60,000 nucleotides of DNA. Source: Membranipora membranacea (lineage: Eukaryota > Bryozoa > Gymnolaemata > Cheilostomatida > Membraniporidae). Under the pieces are notes generated by a model. The model did not search any database. It was given only the letters and a program-made list of their open reading frames with translations, and was not told the DNA's origin. The position numbers and the translations under genes were made by a program. Each line of letters opens with the position of its first letter. Positions within the stretch are counted from its first letter, which is position 1. Below are positions 1-12,600 of the stretch, piece after piece. The stretch is taken from the NCBI GenBank assembly GCA_914767715.1, contig OU612068.1, forward strand, positions 32,304,001 through 32,364,000, written 5' to 3'.

Positions 1-922
1 GGCTGAAATATGAGCACAAGGGCATTTTTACCCCAAAAGATTCAAGTCGGTGACATGGAAAATAAGGTGTCCCGGCTGTCAAATAAAGTTAATGATATCG
101 TGAATCCTTTTCAAATATAGAAGGCTCAGTTCTCATTACATGTGTTAAAACTGTGACAGAAACTGGTGTGCTCTTCCTCAAACAGCACAGCTGTATTTTC
201 TGTGTCAACTATTTTTGTCAGAAAAAATCATGAGGTTAGAGGATTTATCCCAACATGAACAATTACCATGAGTATTCATTTTGTCCTGTCATGCAGAGAA
301 ATGATTGAAAAATGTGACTGAAATCTTATCTAATCATGGTATAAATAAAATACATTTAATAGGATAGATAATAGGATAAAAATGATTTTTGATTCAGAAT
401 CTGCACCAGGGACGTGGTTTGGGAAACCATTTTGGTATTCGGATAGTCATTTATATCAATCTCTGCCGGATTTTGTGACAAAGTTCATAGAATTTTTCAT
501 GAATTTCTCCACTACAATTGAGATTTATCAGCTTTCAAGCCCCCAATGATTTGGAAACCCTGTCTCACAGGGTTTCCAATGATTCCGATACTGAATCAAA
601 ACAGATTTTTATATGTGGTTTTCAAGATCTGGGGTGGGGACAACTCCGAATGGAGGCTTAAATTAGAGCTCAGAAAACTGTCTGGGAGAAATTTACGTGC
701 AGGGCACTATGTACAATTAATATGTAGAAAAATTATAGATTTTTAGGCAGTAAGAAGTGTTGTTTAAGCTGGCTAGATCTGGGCATGTGGGTGAAAAGGA
801 GAAAGCGCTAATCACGCCTACCAATCAGAACAACATATCAAACTCAATTGTGATTCTCTCCCACAATGAGTTCATGCGTCAAAGTATGATTTGTTCTAAA
901 GAAGTCCTTTTTATTCCCATAG
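1..922. other. Intergenic or 5' intronic sequence, no gene seen
   Basis: I see no convincing exon here. The stretch is AT-rich and carries one short interspersed repeat (638-683). Exon 923-1059 of the next gene needs one carried-over base from an upstream exon. The first coding exon or exons of that gene may therefore lie here or before the window, but I could not pick one out. Confidence 0.5.
638..683. repeat. Short interspersed repeat, second copy at 40116-40161
   Basis: The 46 bases starting with ggaca and ending with gaaaactgtct match 40116-40161 at nearly every position, in the same orientation. Weaker similarity continues on the 5' side (a 'ctgaatcaaaa' block about 45-110 bases before). 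This looks like a fragment of a dispersed repeat family that I cannot name. Confidence 0.55.
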
Positions 923-3900
923 ACAAGAAAATACCAGGATCATCATTGCTGGAGGATAGTAGAGTGTATCCACCAGACCTTCAAGGTACACCATCACTGT
1001 CACTAAGAAAGGGACTACTAGATAAGATTCACACCTCGTCTGTCAAGCCTCAATCTCAGGTAGTTTGAATTTCAATTATCGTCAGACAAGATAGGATAGG
1101 ATAAGATCATTGCTTAATCGGCAGATCGGCAGATAAGATCATTACTTAATATTGGTGCATTTTCAAGTTAAAAGACGAATGCACCACCATGGTGATACTT
1201 CTTTGAATTAAATTATGGTTGAGTCATTAAAGTGGGAATTCCAGATAAAGAAGAGATTCTATCATCAATAAAATCTATTGGAGATGATACTTCTCATTGG
1301 TTCTCAGTCCTTTTACAAAGGTACATGGTTTAACCAACAGCACATCTGGGCGAAGTATGATATTTTCTGCTCTTGTATTTCTTACTTGTACTTACTTTTA
1401 CTACTTACTATATTCACTATAGAATATAAGTCCGAACCTACAGAGATTACGAGCGACTCCAGCACTAGACAAAGTTCGCTCTGCTGTACAGGCCCAGCTA
1501 GAGGACAGTCAGCTCTGTAAATCCTTCACTATACAGACGGACAAGGACAGCCCTGGTCTTACTAGGCTCAGACAAACACCAGGTACGTATCGTTTTCATT
1601 CATATACTCGTCACGTGACAGTTCTTTAGATTGGTGAATAAGCTTTGCCTGTTTTAATTTCCCAAGTTAATATATTGCTGTTGGTCACTCTATGTCATTA
1701 AATGAAAACTATGACCACATGAGGCTGCTTAATCAAGCTTAACCGAACTTATCTTACATTGCTCTGTCTGACAGCTGACCCAACATGCTAGGGCTAGGCA
1801 CAGATATCATGTTATAGTCTGTTATAGTTTTAACTTCCAATGTCAGTTTAATTTTCACTATTTGCAGGTAAGCCTCTGAGAGAGAAGCAGCGAATCCTCG
1901 AAGATAAACATAACACCACTCGACAGCACGCTGACACACTGAATGTAGGTGGAGGTGTTAGCCTGTGGCCTGATATGGAGAATATGAGACTTAACAGGCG
2001 AGAGCTGATAACTCTGACACTGCTGGCTATCTTACTCACTGTTATAACATGCTGCACATTCAACTCTATACATGGTAGGCAGCTGTATATCTCAATGTAC
2101 GCTTTATCAACTTGGTTTGGTGCATTATGTAATCATAGCCTTATATTCTTGGACTTTGACATGGTTGTTCTCCGTGAAGTGGTCATTTTCTCAGTAGAGG
2201 GTGTTTTGTCATGGCCTGAAAACTGGTAGACACTATTGGTCCACATTGCGTGACTAGCAGACTCCTAAAATAGACCTTGTTATGCACTTTCATCAGGGAC
2301 TGTTTTAGGGTATTCAGTTTTTCTTGTTTATAAAACAGGTAGCACTATAAGCAAGCTGGAGGAGTATACAAACACAATAAGAAAGTTTAGATATGAGCAC
2401 AGTATAGACACATCCACAAGTGAGGGATTATCTACCTCCACTCTACAGTGGCACGAACGCTTCACTGAGCTACTGGTAAACTCAACACCATATTTTACAG
2501 TCTGATTGATTGTCTGTTTCCCCTTTTTCTCGATGCTTTATGAAATAATCAGATGTCTGAATTGCATTCACTCAGTCTAGACTTAGAGTTTGAATTTCAT
2601 TGTTATCATAATCATAATTACTGTGTTTTAGGCAAAGATAGAAGACAGTTTTCAGATAGCAGATGGGAATCACGTCGCCTCTACTTTTTACATAAGCTCT
2701 ATACTGTACACATGCGGTGTAGGAATGTTACTCTTCTACTTAGCTGATAACGTCATGTCTTACAGTAAACTATCACCTAACAGAATAAAAAAATGGTAAG
2801 ATCTCAAATGAATGTTCCTTTGTTAAGGAACTGCTACACAGATCAGATGTTTTTTTTAAGTCATCTTTTCAAAGTTTTTGGCCAAAATCAATTCAAAACA
2901 TTCTCACTTAGAAGCCACTGCAGACCAGCTAGAAAACCTGCTCAGGGGAGAGCTAGGAAAAGATAGATCAGCTCATTTTGTCTTAATTAGAGCTTTAGGA
3001 GTAGTCAGCTCAATGCTGGATTTCGATATCGATTTATAATCATTAATCTAGTAATAGGCAGTGAACGGTCAAGTAAAGCATTTAGTAAGAAAACTAAAAT
3101 GTGAGTCTTCTCCATCTGCCTGTGTACATTAGGTTTTCTGGTCAATTCATAACAAGTGGCAAGTCAGTTAACCCAGCTACAGCAATACCTGGTTAGGGTC
3201 GATCTCCATTATTTTCATCTATTTCTGAGTGATAACGTCCACCGTATCGATCTCATCTTGAATGGTGAAACAAGTCGAGAAGGCAGAGCTGGGTGATATT
3301 CGTTGCATGCACTAAAAAAAAAGATTTCTCCATCTACTTACAGGGTTTGTTTACTTGTGGTTGTTGGCTCCTGGACTGTCAGTATGAGTTATATGTTTGC
3401 TGCAGCGCTATCTCTGGAGCATTCGGTAGAAGATAATATCCAGTGGCTAAACTCTCAACAGAAATACCTCATCTACCATAACCTCGACACTCAAAAGTAT
3501 ATTGATCATAAATATACTATAAATATACTATTGCCAGAGGTTGGAAAATGATTGCCGAAGATAGTAATATAAGATTGTTTGGGGCACTTAAAAAATTGAT
3601 ATTGATATTGATCATTGCGAAAGATATCCAAAGAAGACTAATCTATTATGGGCTCTGCCATTCATGATGCATCCTCATTTCCATTCTCCAGTCCAATCTG
3701 TATTCAGTGATTGGAGTTATCTACGCCATATCAGTGGTAAGATAATTCTCACCAGATTTACATGATAAATGTTTTGTCATATATGATGTATGTTTTTAAT
3801 GTTTCCTTTTATAGATATGATCTGATATTACGATACTGGACTGTGGGTTATCTACCTCCCAGTGGTCAGGGAGTTCTCAGTGTACTCGGTATTATACAGT

Positions 3901-4338
3901 TTAACTCTGTGGTCCATTATATACAGTACTATAGTCTTCCCATCATCACTGCCCTCATAACTCCCATAGTGAAGCTTATAATTTCTGTTCTACATGTCTA
4001 TGGGATCGTTGATCAGAATCTTGAATGAGTTAAAGTATTATCAGTGAGTCCTTAGTAAAATCCAACTGATTGTCACTTACATATAGAAAATAAATGTTAC
4101 AAAATCGCTCATTATAATCATATGACTAGAGCATTTTCATAGATTTTGCGCATCAATATTTCTGTGCTCAATCCTCATGAGAGAACTCATAAGAGACTTA
4201 GTTCTATACCAGTACTCTGCTAGAGATCTGGCTGCAGCATTTTCAAACCTGTTCATATGTATATACTTATCGCTGTATTTTGTAACTTGGCTGTCACTTC
4301 AATGGCGATATAACATTTATCACCTTCGATCTCCCTAA
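923..4338 (+). CDS. Multi-exon multi-pass membrane protein, family not recognised
   Basis: Exons that join in phase are 923-1059, 1423-1582, 1868-2074, 2339-2475, 2632-2795 and 3344 to about 3539. All have GT-AG borders; the last donor (GTTGGA) is weak. The product starts with a polar, probably cytoplasmic N-terminal region of at least 130 residues. It then has a membrane helix (LITLTLLAILLTVITCC), a polar loop of about 75 residues, a second helix (FYISSILYTCGVGMLLFYLA), a short basic turn (SPNRIKKW) and a third helix (VCLLVVVGSWTVSMSYMFAA). Further hydrophobic blocks lie at 3692-3736, 3815-4043 and 4143-4338. The last of these reads open to TAA 4336-4338 and contains another helix pair. The frame joining the middle blocks is broken by stops near 3958-3980, so either an exon border was missed or the 3' half is decaying. 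The start codon is not located. No family signature is recognised; a chemoreceptor-like multi-pass protein is only a guess. Confidence 0.55.
2909..3040 (+). other. Exon-like open block skipped by the in-phase splice
   Basis: A short open frame (ATADQLENLLRGEL...) ends at a TAA and follows a plausible acceptor (cacttag). Joining it to exon 2632-2795 creates an immediate stop. Joining 2795 directly to 3344 restores a Trp codon and a good membrane helix. It may be an alternative or poison exon, or a chance frame. Confidence 0.25.
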
Positions 4339-5002
4339 CTATTTATATACTCTTCTTTTACACCAGATCGATTTTTTGTTATACTTGTCATCAGGAAAAT
4401 ATCATTTTGCAATATTAAACATCTTAGAGGATCGTAGTGCTTCTTACAAAGCTCCCTCACTTCATTGTGTTTATGCCAGTTTCACGCCTTCAGCATTTTT
4501 CTTTTCAATAATCTGACAGTGGAATGATATAATGAACTGAAACTCGCAGACTTTTTGATGCTGTGGAAATTGGTTCTTATAAAAAATTGATACATGACCA
4601 GGTGATTTGCTGACACGCTGTTTTCCTCGTTGGCTTATATAATAAATTCACAATACACAATAGTCGTATTACATGCTGACCATGCCTGGTATTGTCCAAA
4701 CCTAATCATGTATTGGACTGAATATTTGTTCAGCTTTGTTTGCTGTATTTGTACACTATTCAGAGAGCTTAGGTGCTGCCTAGTTAGGCCTGCTTTTATA
4801 CCTTGTAAAATATAGCTGTAAACAAAGTAGCATTTATTGATTGCGCTATAATACCTTGAAATATCACTCCAAATCCAAGATTCTGTTCAGCAGCGACAAT
4901 GAATTATTAATCTTTTATCTAATTTAACACCTCGGCGCAAGATTGAATGACAAGTAAAAACAGCCCTGGCTGCCGTGCATCATTCTTATCTTCAAACTTG
5001 TC
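4339..5002. other. Intergenic, nothing identified
   Basis: About 660 AT-rich bases lie between the multi-pass gene and the next start codon. The 61-codon open frame at 4630-4815 has no splice context and no recognisable domain. Confidence 0.5.
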
Positions 5003-6542
5003 ATGTATACGCTGACGCAATCTACCTTGATTCAGGTATGTGTATTGGGAAATACTGAAATATATAACTGCCTTTAATGAATTGTGTTCGTGTTGGGTTT
5101 GTACCCTTTACGTGGCTGGTTTTAATTGCATTTTTACTTTTAAACTTTCATGGGTGTCAGTGTGATACCACTTCATGTCTGTTTGCATTTCAATCTAAAA
5201 TCTAACAGCTCCTAAACATGCCGATACTCCTTGTTAGTAAAATCTAGAACCTTGGATAAAATTGTTGTCTGCTGTCCATTCATTGATAGCAATATCTTGA
5301 CATGTGATGAATGTGTGTATATAATATGTGTATTTATATGTTCTGACACAAAAGGAGAGGTATACACCCCTGGGGGCTGGGACAATCAACGTTGACTCAC
5401 AACTTCGTAGGCACCATCTCCACCCCATGAAACTCAGCGTACGTGTTAGGGTTATTGGCCTTACATGGCCCATTGCTGGGACCCCTTGTAGTGAGGTTTA
5501 GCTGTCTTTCCAGCTTGTCCGCATGTCTTTCCATGAATTAGTATGGCTGACATATCACGGCTCACTTTGAGATTTGTATGATATGACCTTCTGTAGGTGT
5601 TGCTGACAGCTTGTCTGCTGCCGATGGTTTTGACATCCGGTTGTAGCTCTACAACTGCTGTGTTACCACCATGTACCCATAAATACTACTATCCTACTGA
5701 ATGTGTGCTGCCAAGCGCCGGTACAAACAAAACCAGAGTAGAGATTCAGTGTGTAAAAGGAGCTGACCACAACGTATACGCTTCATGGGAGTTCTGGTTT
5801 GGTCTGGCCATATGCATTGCCATAATATGTAAGTATAAATACATGCGTCAACATTTTCCTTCGCTCTATAAAGATATAGGCCTACCGATCATGTCAAGTA
5901 AGCTTATTAGTCAGTGATTAACGGATTGTGTCCAGCCTAGTACTTTATTTTTGCTTGGTCCAGGTGGTGGAATCATATTCTGGAGATGTATCCGCTTCAC
6001 TCAGTGTTATAAGAAGTGTAAGGATAGCATCAGACATGAGAAGAACAGAGCGTGTGCCCGTATGTGTGTCCGTATGTGTCCCTGCTGTGATAAATGCTGT
6101 GAGCCTTACACGAGACCTACCATCTCTGAGATACAACAACATAAAGGTTAGTTAAGTGGAAAACATCAGCAAGGATTTAGACATGTTCATGACAGTTATT
6201 TATAATGTGAGGAGTATATGCAAGATGCTCTCGCTAACAACCCATCGAAAGATAAAGAAAAGAGAATCCGTATTCTGTGCACTGCTTTGGTAATTTAGTG
6301 TCAGTGGCAAGAAACCAATATGTATCTCTTAAAAGCAAATCATGCAGTTATTATTTCTCTTAGTTGGGTGCAGTCAAGTTTCTTTGCCGTATCATCTCCA
6401 ATCATCTGGCAGACAGCACAATCACAACCATCTCTCGCATGTAACAGCTAGACATGATACCACCACCCCTCACTCTCATCACGAAAAAACTGGGGATAAA
6501 AGTCTCGATGAAGTTTGCATCAACTCAATACAGCTGATTTAA
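5003..6542 (+). CDS. Small type I membrane protein with Cys-rich cytoplasmic face
   Basis: Four exons, 5003-5035, 5597-5828, 5964-6146 and 6364-6542, all with GT-AG borders, join to 209 codons including TAA (208 residues). The ATG at 5003 was chosen because it begins a leader split by a phase-0 intron: MYTLTQSTLIQ, then VLLTACLLPMVLTSGCSS. The short ectodomain has about four cysteines and one N-glycosylation site (NKT). A membrane helix follows (FWFGLAICIAIICGGIIFW), built across the exon 2/3 border, which supports that splice. Immediately inside is a basic, very Cys-rich stretch (CYKKC, CARMCVRMCPCCDKCC), likely palmitoylated or metal binding. The tail is His-rich (HNHNHLSH, HSHH). Layout is loosely like short CYYR1 or Shisa-type proteins, but I see no decisive signature. 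Function is unknown. Confidence 0.72.
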
Positions 6543-7186
6543 TCTGTAAGGTAAAAGGAAGACTGGACTAACAGCGCTCAATTAACGTTTCTGTCCTGAC
6601 TGAGCTCTATTTGGAGTTCAAATGTACATTTATTCACATTTAGTTGTTGTCTTGCTGACAGCATAGAGATTTGCTCAACATTTTTAATCCGCTTTTTCAA
6701 TTCTGAATTTAAGGTTTTTACTACTTGAATATAATTCCAATGGATCATAATGTACTTACTATAAGTTCGTAACTGTCAAACTTTCCGTTGTAGTCCCCGA
6801 CACATTATTGTGTCTGGGATTATGTAAATTATATGTTCACATTGTCTGGAATGGCTGTCTGGAAACCACCCATCAAAGGCTGGTGCACATTGTCCCAGAC
6901 AGTGTATTATGCTAAAACTGATGCAGGCACTTAGTAATTCTTTGACAATTTTGTGCTGGTTCAGGCGCCACAGATTGCGAACTTCATGGAAGTGGAAATG
7001 AAAAAAAATGCAACTACTGCTCTTCAGGGCTGAATAAACCAATACTGGTTTGAAGACATGGCATGCAAGTAATTGTCCCAGTGTATATCTATCTCCCTGG
7101 CAGATAGACTAGATTGATAGACAGATCTTGCCACATACCCTTGTTTAAATTTGGAAGAGCTTTTGCTATCTCCAATAACAAATATT

Positions 7187-7275
7187 AGCGCTCAAACTCT
7201 GCGGGATAGCTTGTAGTGGCATTTCATTGATAATGAAATGCCACTACAAGCTATCCCGGCAAGAGTTTGAGCGCT
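7187..7275. repeat. Near-perfect foldback, about 43-bp arms with 3-base loop
   Basis: The two arms, starting AGCGCTCAAACTCT and ending AGAGTTTGAGCGCT, pair along almost their whole length around the loop GAT (TTCATT-GAT-AATGAA). The only breaks are small bulges near the GGGATAGC block. It could be a snapback MITE or a small-RNA hairpin precursor. No protein is encoded. Confidence 0.75.
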
Positions 7276-8459
7276 TAAACTATACCTCTGGTAATCTGAC
7301 ATGTCGATTCTTAATTCCAATTTGTTCTAGTGGTGAAAGCCATCCACCATTAGGACAATTGGAGGTTAACATCTGACTGAAACCATGCACGATCTAGATC
7401 CAAGGAGCATAGGGATTTAAAGTATTAAGTTCTATTTAATTTTAACAATGTGAGAGAGGTTCGTTTTTCCAATGCCAGTAAAGAATTTCACAATATCATT
7501 CTCTTATTTAGTGTGGGAAATAAATCCATCCGTCTATTATGGTCTCACATTGAAAACGAGATGGATGCTAGAATGCTTCTCTTCCTAAAGCTAAACCAGC
7601 AGGAATGCAATCATGGCTGTAGGCGTTTGTCAAGGGTTGAGGTATTGATTAAAATAAAAAAATGGATAAAAGACAGAGCTCCTAACTCCCCCCACCTTAA
7701 CCGCCTACATCTGCAATCGCCTTCGAACAATATTAAGGGCTGGCTGTGGTTAAAAAAAGAGGGGCGAAGAAGGAAGAGGAAAGCAAAAATGGGGAGGAGA
7801 AAAGGCGAGAGAAACAAAGTAGGAGGAAGGCAGGAGAATAAATGCTATGTTCTATGAACACTTGGCTAAAGCTCCCTACTACCTGCTACTCCCTGACAGT
7901 TCAGTATATTTATGTAGTTGTCATACATCAATCACAGAGAAGACAACCAACTTACAACAACTAATGACGAGTTTTAATGTAGACAACATAAACTAATCAC
8001 TATTGCTTCATTTTGTTTTGGTGTTCGAGGTGTGCTTCTCATCTTAGCTCTGACCCAGGGCAACAAAGCGCTATTGATCAAAATCCAAAAGACTCGAGTA
8101 AGGACAGGTTCAGGATTCCCAAAATTACAAAAGGCTAAAGATGCTGTGTAAGTTTTATTTTCCCATTATAAGTTACACTCTGAGATATGGACACCAAGAG
8201 TTTGACATAAATGTCAGAAAGCACAATTCTCGCAAATCCCGCGCTATCTGATGGGCTTATCTCACAGAAAATTTGTTGAACATTAAAAATAATGAAACAT
8301 GATAGAGTGTTGTTCATTTTGATATAAATGCATCAGCAAGGATAACCTATAACTCACTTTGTGATGTTTCCAAACTATCCTCTAATATTCTCAAGTAAAA
8401 GGTATATTACTCATAACCTGCATCTAGCAAATTCAGTTACCTCGATTATAGGACTTTAA

Positions 8460-8900
8460 AACACTACTCTGACCAAGTTTGTGATAAATCAGCTCTTCTA
8501 GCAGCTTCTGGTCAGCTACTCAATCCAACAAAAGCAGTAGTGATTTACTCATGATGCAAATTGTAACTTTTGATAGTTATGTCCGAGAGCCATCCAATTA
8601 AATCAAATTCTTAGGAGTTCACTTAGATGATAGGCTTAATTTTTAACCTTCATATTGAAACAGTTATATCAAAGCTCCTAAAAACTGAAAACAATTGGAC
8701 TCAATGCCGATGGGTTGACAATGCTCTATACATCTCCTACATGTGATCTGTCATCAGCTATGCTGCCCCATTATGGTATACTATCTCATCTGACAACAGC
8801 AAGCAAGGACTCGAAACTATCTCTTAATATCATCCTTCCAGAGTTCAGCTACAAATATCATTGATTGGTCTTGATGCCATCTATCAATGAATTTTTTTTT
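8460..8900 (+). pseudogene. Decayed non-LTR retrotransposon reverse-transcriptase fragment
   Basis: Broken frames on the + strand still spell the C-terminal RT landmarks of CR1/jockey-type elements: FLGVHLDDRLNF, then after a stop and frame change NLHIETVISKLL, then SVISYAAPLWYT. The order and spacing match the fragment at 31.8-32.8 kb, so both derive from related LINEs. Several stops and frameshifts show it is long dead. Confidence 0.65.
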
Positions 8901-9211
8901 CAATTCTCTGATTCCCACTTTAGTAAAGTTTTAAATGATCCCACCAACCCAATACATAATTGAATTATTTTAAATGACTCAACACGAACATCTTCTCGGA
9001 CAAACTAAACTATAACTTATGCTTTGGTCCTTGTATGATCCATCAGCAGTTCTATCCCTGATGTGGAAGATTCTGAGGGTGTATCATTATCATAACCAGC
9101 CTATCTCTCTTCCTTTTTAGTGTCATAAGTTTTTCTATGAAAACACCACATACTGACATAATGATATGTTGATATTTTATTGTCAAATTAATTATATATA
9201 AAACCATATAA

Positions 9212-9234
9212 ATATATATATATATATATATATA
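9212..9234. repeat. (TA)n microsatellite
   Basis: A simple alternating TA run in AT-rich DNA. The open frames over it on the - strand are artefacts. Confidence 0.9.
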
Positions 9235-9678
9235 ACATGTATATACAATCATTAACCCTGAATAGAAGAATAAATGTTTTATGGAAATAAAACATAAGGA
9301 CTAATGATAAAAAGTTTTTTATGTAAAATAAAACTTGAAATAATGTGATAAATACATTTACGAAGCAACATCCATAAAGTTTTCTCGCATTGAGCATCGA
9401 GAATTTGCTTAACTTATTATTGGCAGAACTAATATTTAGCAATTATATGGTTAGCGATATTATCTAGTGGAGGACAAAATCCACTGGAAAATTTTCATCC
9501 TGTAGGGTATGGTTGTCAAATGAGCAGTTTGGTGATGCTACTTCTCTCCTTGCTTTCCTGTGTTTTGACTGTGTGACAATCCACCCATACACATAAGAGA
9601 AGTAGCGTCAATAAACTGCTTGGTCCAAGTTATCATCCTCACAATTATATCTATACAATGTATATCATTTCGCGTTCT

Positions 9679-12600
9679 CTAAAAATTTTCCTCAAAGGCG
9701 ATTGAAGTTTGAGGTTGTTGCGCCTCAAGGGTTGCTCTTGTGGACTGATAAATTTGTCCTGGAAACAGGTAGGTACTATGAGCATCAATTGGTACAATGT
9801 CTTCTGGTGGTAAATGCTGTAAGGAGTTATTAGGCATATGCTCATGATTGGTCAGAGGTGAATGGAGGTTAGGATCATAGTGAAGAACAGCATCAGACGG
9901 CTGAACTGACTGGAACAAATTTGGTCTGCTAAAATGGTCAAAAGCTCGAGAATATGGATAAGCAGCTGTGTTATACTCATGACTATCTTCCTCTTCCTCG
10001 CTTTCCTCAACAAGCACGGCTACGTTAGTCATAGATCCTACTGCACCGGGGTTTGGTTTATGGAGCATGTCCTCACTGGGCGGCTCTGGCCTCACCTCGA
10101 AGCAGGATGCCTGCCTACTCAATAAACTTTCCTCATCGCTTCTCATCCGAGTGCGTCTATTATTTCTTAGCTCTCTCATCTCCACATCTGTGTTCCCAGT
10201 TAGCAGTGTATCATATTCTCTCCCCGGTTCAGCTACACGATCTGCTGGTATGGAGTCATAAGTTGTACCAACATTTTCTGCATCTTCCATCCAGGTGTTA
10301 ATCTGCAGGTTCTTTCGGTTTTCCTCGTCGACTGATGCTTGTGTTGTCCAATCAGGATGTCTGACTTCTGTTACACAGTGCCGCTTCCTCAGTTTTCGGT
10401 TTCTGAGGAATGTAAATTGATCAGTTGTGATAAATATGAACAAAATAAGTAGAGATGAACCAAAGCCGACTAACAGAAAACGCTCAAATTATCTGTCAAG
10501 TACGGCTCTTGCAATTGAGGCAGCCCCAAATCAGTCATTCAAGGCTTTTGCAAGTATAGCGTTAGTAGTCTCCTATCTGGGACTGATTTGTGTATATTAC
10601 CGTTCAAACATCCCTACGAGTTCTCTTTGAAGGGGAATTTAAACATCTCATTTGAATTATGAAGCTACAGCTATCAGACATAAATTTGATTCTGATTGCC
10701 CGATGAATTAATCAAAAGTGTTACAACAATATCAAGTGCGCAGGTTGCACACTCAAGTTACCTTTTGATGAAGTAGACCGATGCACAAGCTATTACTATC
10801 ACGCAGAGGAGGCAAATCCCAATACCTGCATATCCTGCTCCACTTAGCCCTGCAACCAAAAATGTGTCTGTCAATAATAAGAACAAGTTCGACCAAGTTT
10901 GCCTGCATTCGCTTGAAACATCAAAAATATTCTAAAGTTTACTGAAGGCTCACTTCTTATAGGTAGGGGTACTTCACTTTTACCGTAAAATAATGCCACT
11001 CTCACTCATAGTCTTTCAGGTGAGTAAGGAGTAAGTAATTCATTTCTAACGTCTTGGTTAAGGTCATGTGATAATTTCCTTGCAAAGATTTAAAAAATGC
11101 TTCCTTCGCTTCATATCCCAATTTGCACGAAATGATATGATTTTTCTGATGTGTAGAAACGATTTAAATCGTATTTCCTTGTCAAATTAAACGAGTAAGA
11201 TGAGTGGGTGAGCCAGTTTCCATTGAATAGAATTCATGTGTGACAGTTTATAGCTACGCCATCATTACAATGGTTTGTCATATCAATCTGAGAAATGTAC
11301 CACGTTTCCACACATCCTTATGTGTACATCGATAACAAGGGTATCTTTGTTCCAGATAATCTTAAAAAATCAAAAAAATTGCAAAATTGGGGAGGGGGGA
11401 TGGTTTTAAATTTTAATGTGAAATTAAGTTTTTAAAAGATGAGTGTTCACCATAAGTGGTAGCAGTTGGCTGTCCAGTTGTAGTCATAATGGTTGTTTTT
11501 GTTTCTTGTCTTTGGTGTGTTAGGTTAGTCCTGGTTGATGCTGTAATTCTTGATGGAGATGGAGAGGGGGCTTCAGCGGTAGTTGAAGTTGTTGTTGTTG
11601 TAGGGAACATCGGGTCACCATCCACTGAAAATACCAAACAACAATTATAAAACACTCTATCAAGTAAAATACTTCATGAAGTGTGTATGGTTGATCGCTT
11701 CCGTGAAAAGGTAATATCACATTAGGACAACACAAAATAATTAAACTGTGAAGAAGTGCAGCAGTATTAATAAGAAAGAAAAAAGTTTCAAGTCTCAAAT
11801 AAACTTGGTGAGCTCAACTGAGTCAAGTCTTCATTGCTATAACCTTATTCAAATATTCATACTCACCTCGAAAATTAGCTCTGCGGACAACCTGCCGCTC
11901 GCTTGCGTATAACTTCTTATCTGCTTTGTTCAGTTGAATGGCAAGCGTTGGCTCATTAGCGATTGGCCATTCTAGCAAAACAGTGACATTGAATTGAGGT
12001 TCCCCCCTGGTGTCATCCTCTAATCTGGCAAGTCGTTTAATTCTTGCTTTATAGCCGTTGTTTTCAAAGTCTCTTCGGTTGTCAGATATGACCATTTCAT
12101 TAGAAGAGAACATAACTATTTTGTCGCCACGATCGCTTGATATTTCGTGGACATTTCTTTCACTGTCAACATAAACCAGTTTAAACCTGAGTGTCACGTA
12201 AATTATGCCGCTGTCCTCATCCAGTACAAGGTCAATCGGAAACTCCAATTCATCGCTTTGCAAAAACGTGCTGACGACTCCAGTGGTAAGGTTGACTTCT
12301 CGTATCGCGTTATTGTTATGATCAGTCACTAAAAGGCTGTTGTTGTTTGTCTTTATCATGTTATATGGCTGATAGAACTTCGATGACAGAAGTGAGCCAT
12401 CTATGTGTCCAGGCTGACCACATTGACCAGCTAAAGTTGTCGCTGACCGCTGAGGCCGATCCACCATTCGTAGACAATGGCTCTCATGATCCACTAGCGC
12501 GATATGAGTTGTATTGAGCTGAGCAAAGCTTGTGATGAGTTTGAACTGTGCGTCTTCTCCTTTCCCGTCCTGGTAACCTTTAGTGCTTCCTCCAACTATC

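Larger units (their letters stand above)
6543..9678. other. Intergenic repeat-bearing region
   Basis: About 3.1 kb without a supportable gene. It holds a foldback hairpin (7187-7275), a dead LINE fragment (8460-8900) and a TA run (9212-9234). The 135-codon frame at 7450-7857 begins at GTG, ends in a low-complexity Arg/Lys/Gly tract and has no splice or domain support, so I do not call it. Gene A's 3' UTR probably enters this region from the right. Confidence 0.5.

Noticed and set aside
7450-7857. 135-codon open frame on the + strand
   Set aside because: GTG start, Lys/Arg/Gly-rich low-complexity end, no splice context, no domain. Most likely chance in purine-rich DNA.
11456-11650. Val-rich open frame on the + strand
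   Set aside because: Antisense shadow of the Thr/Ser/Pro stalk exon of gene A.
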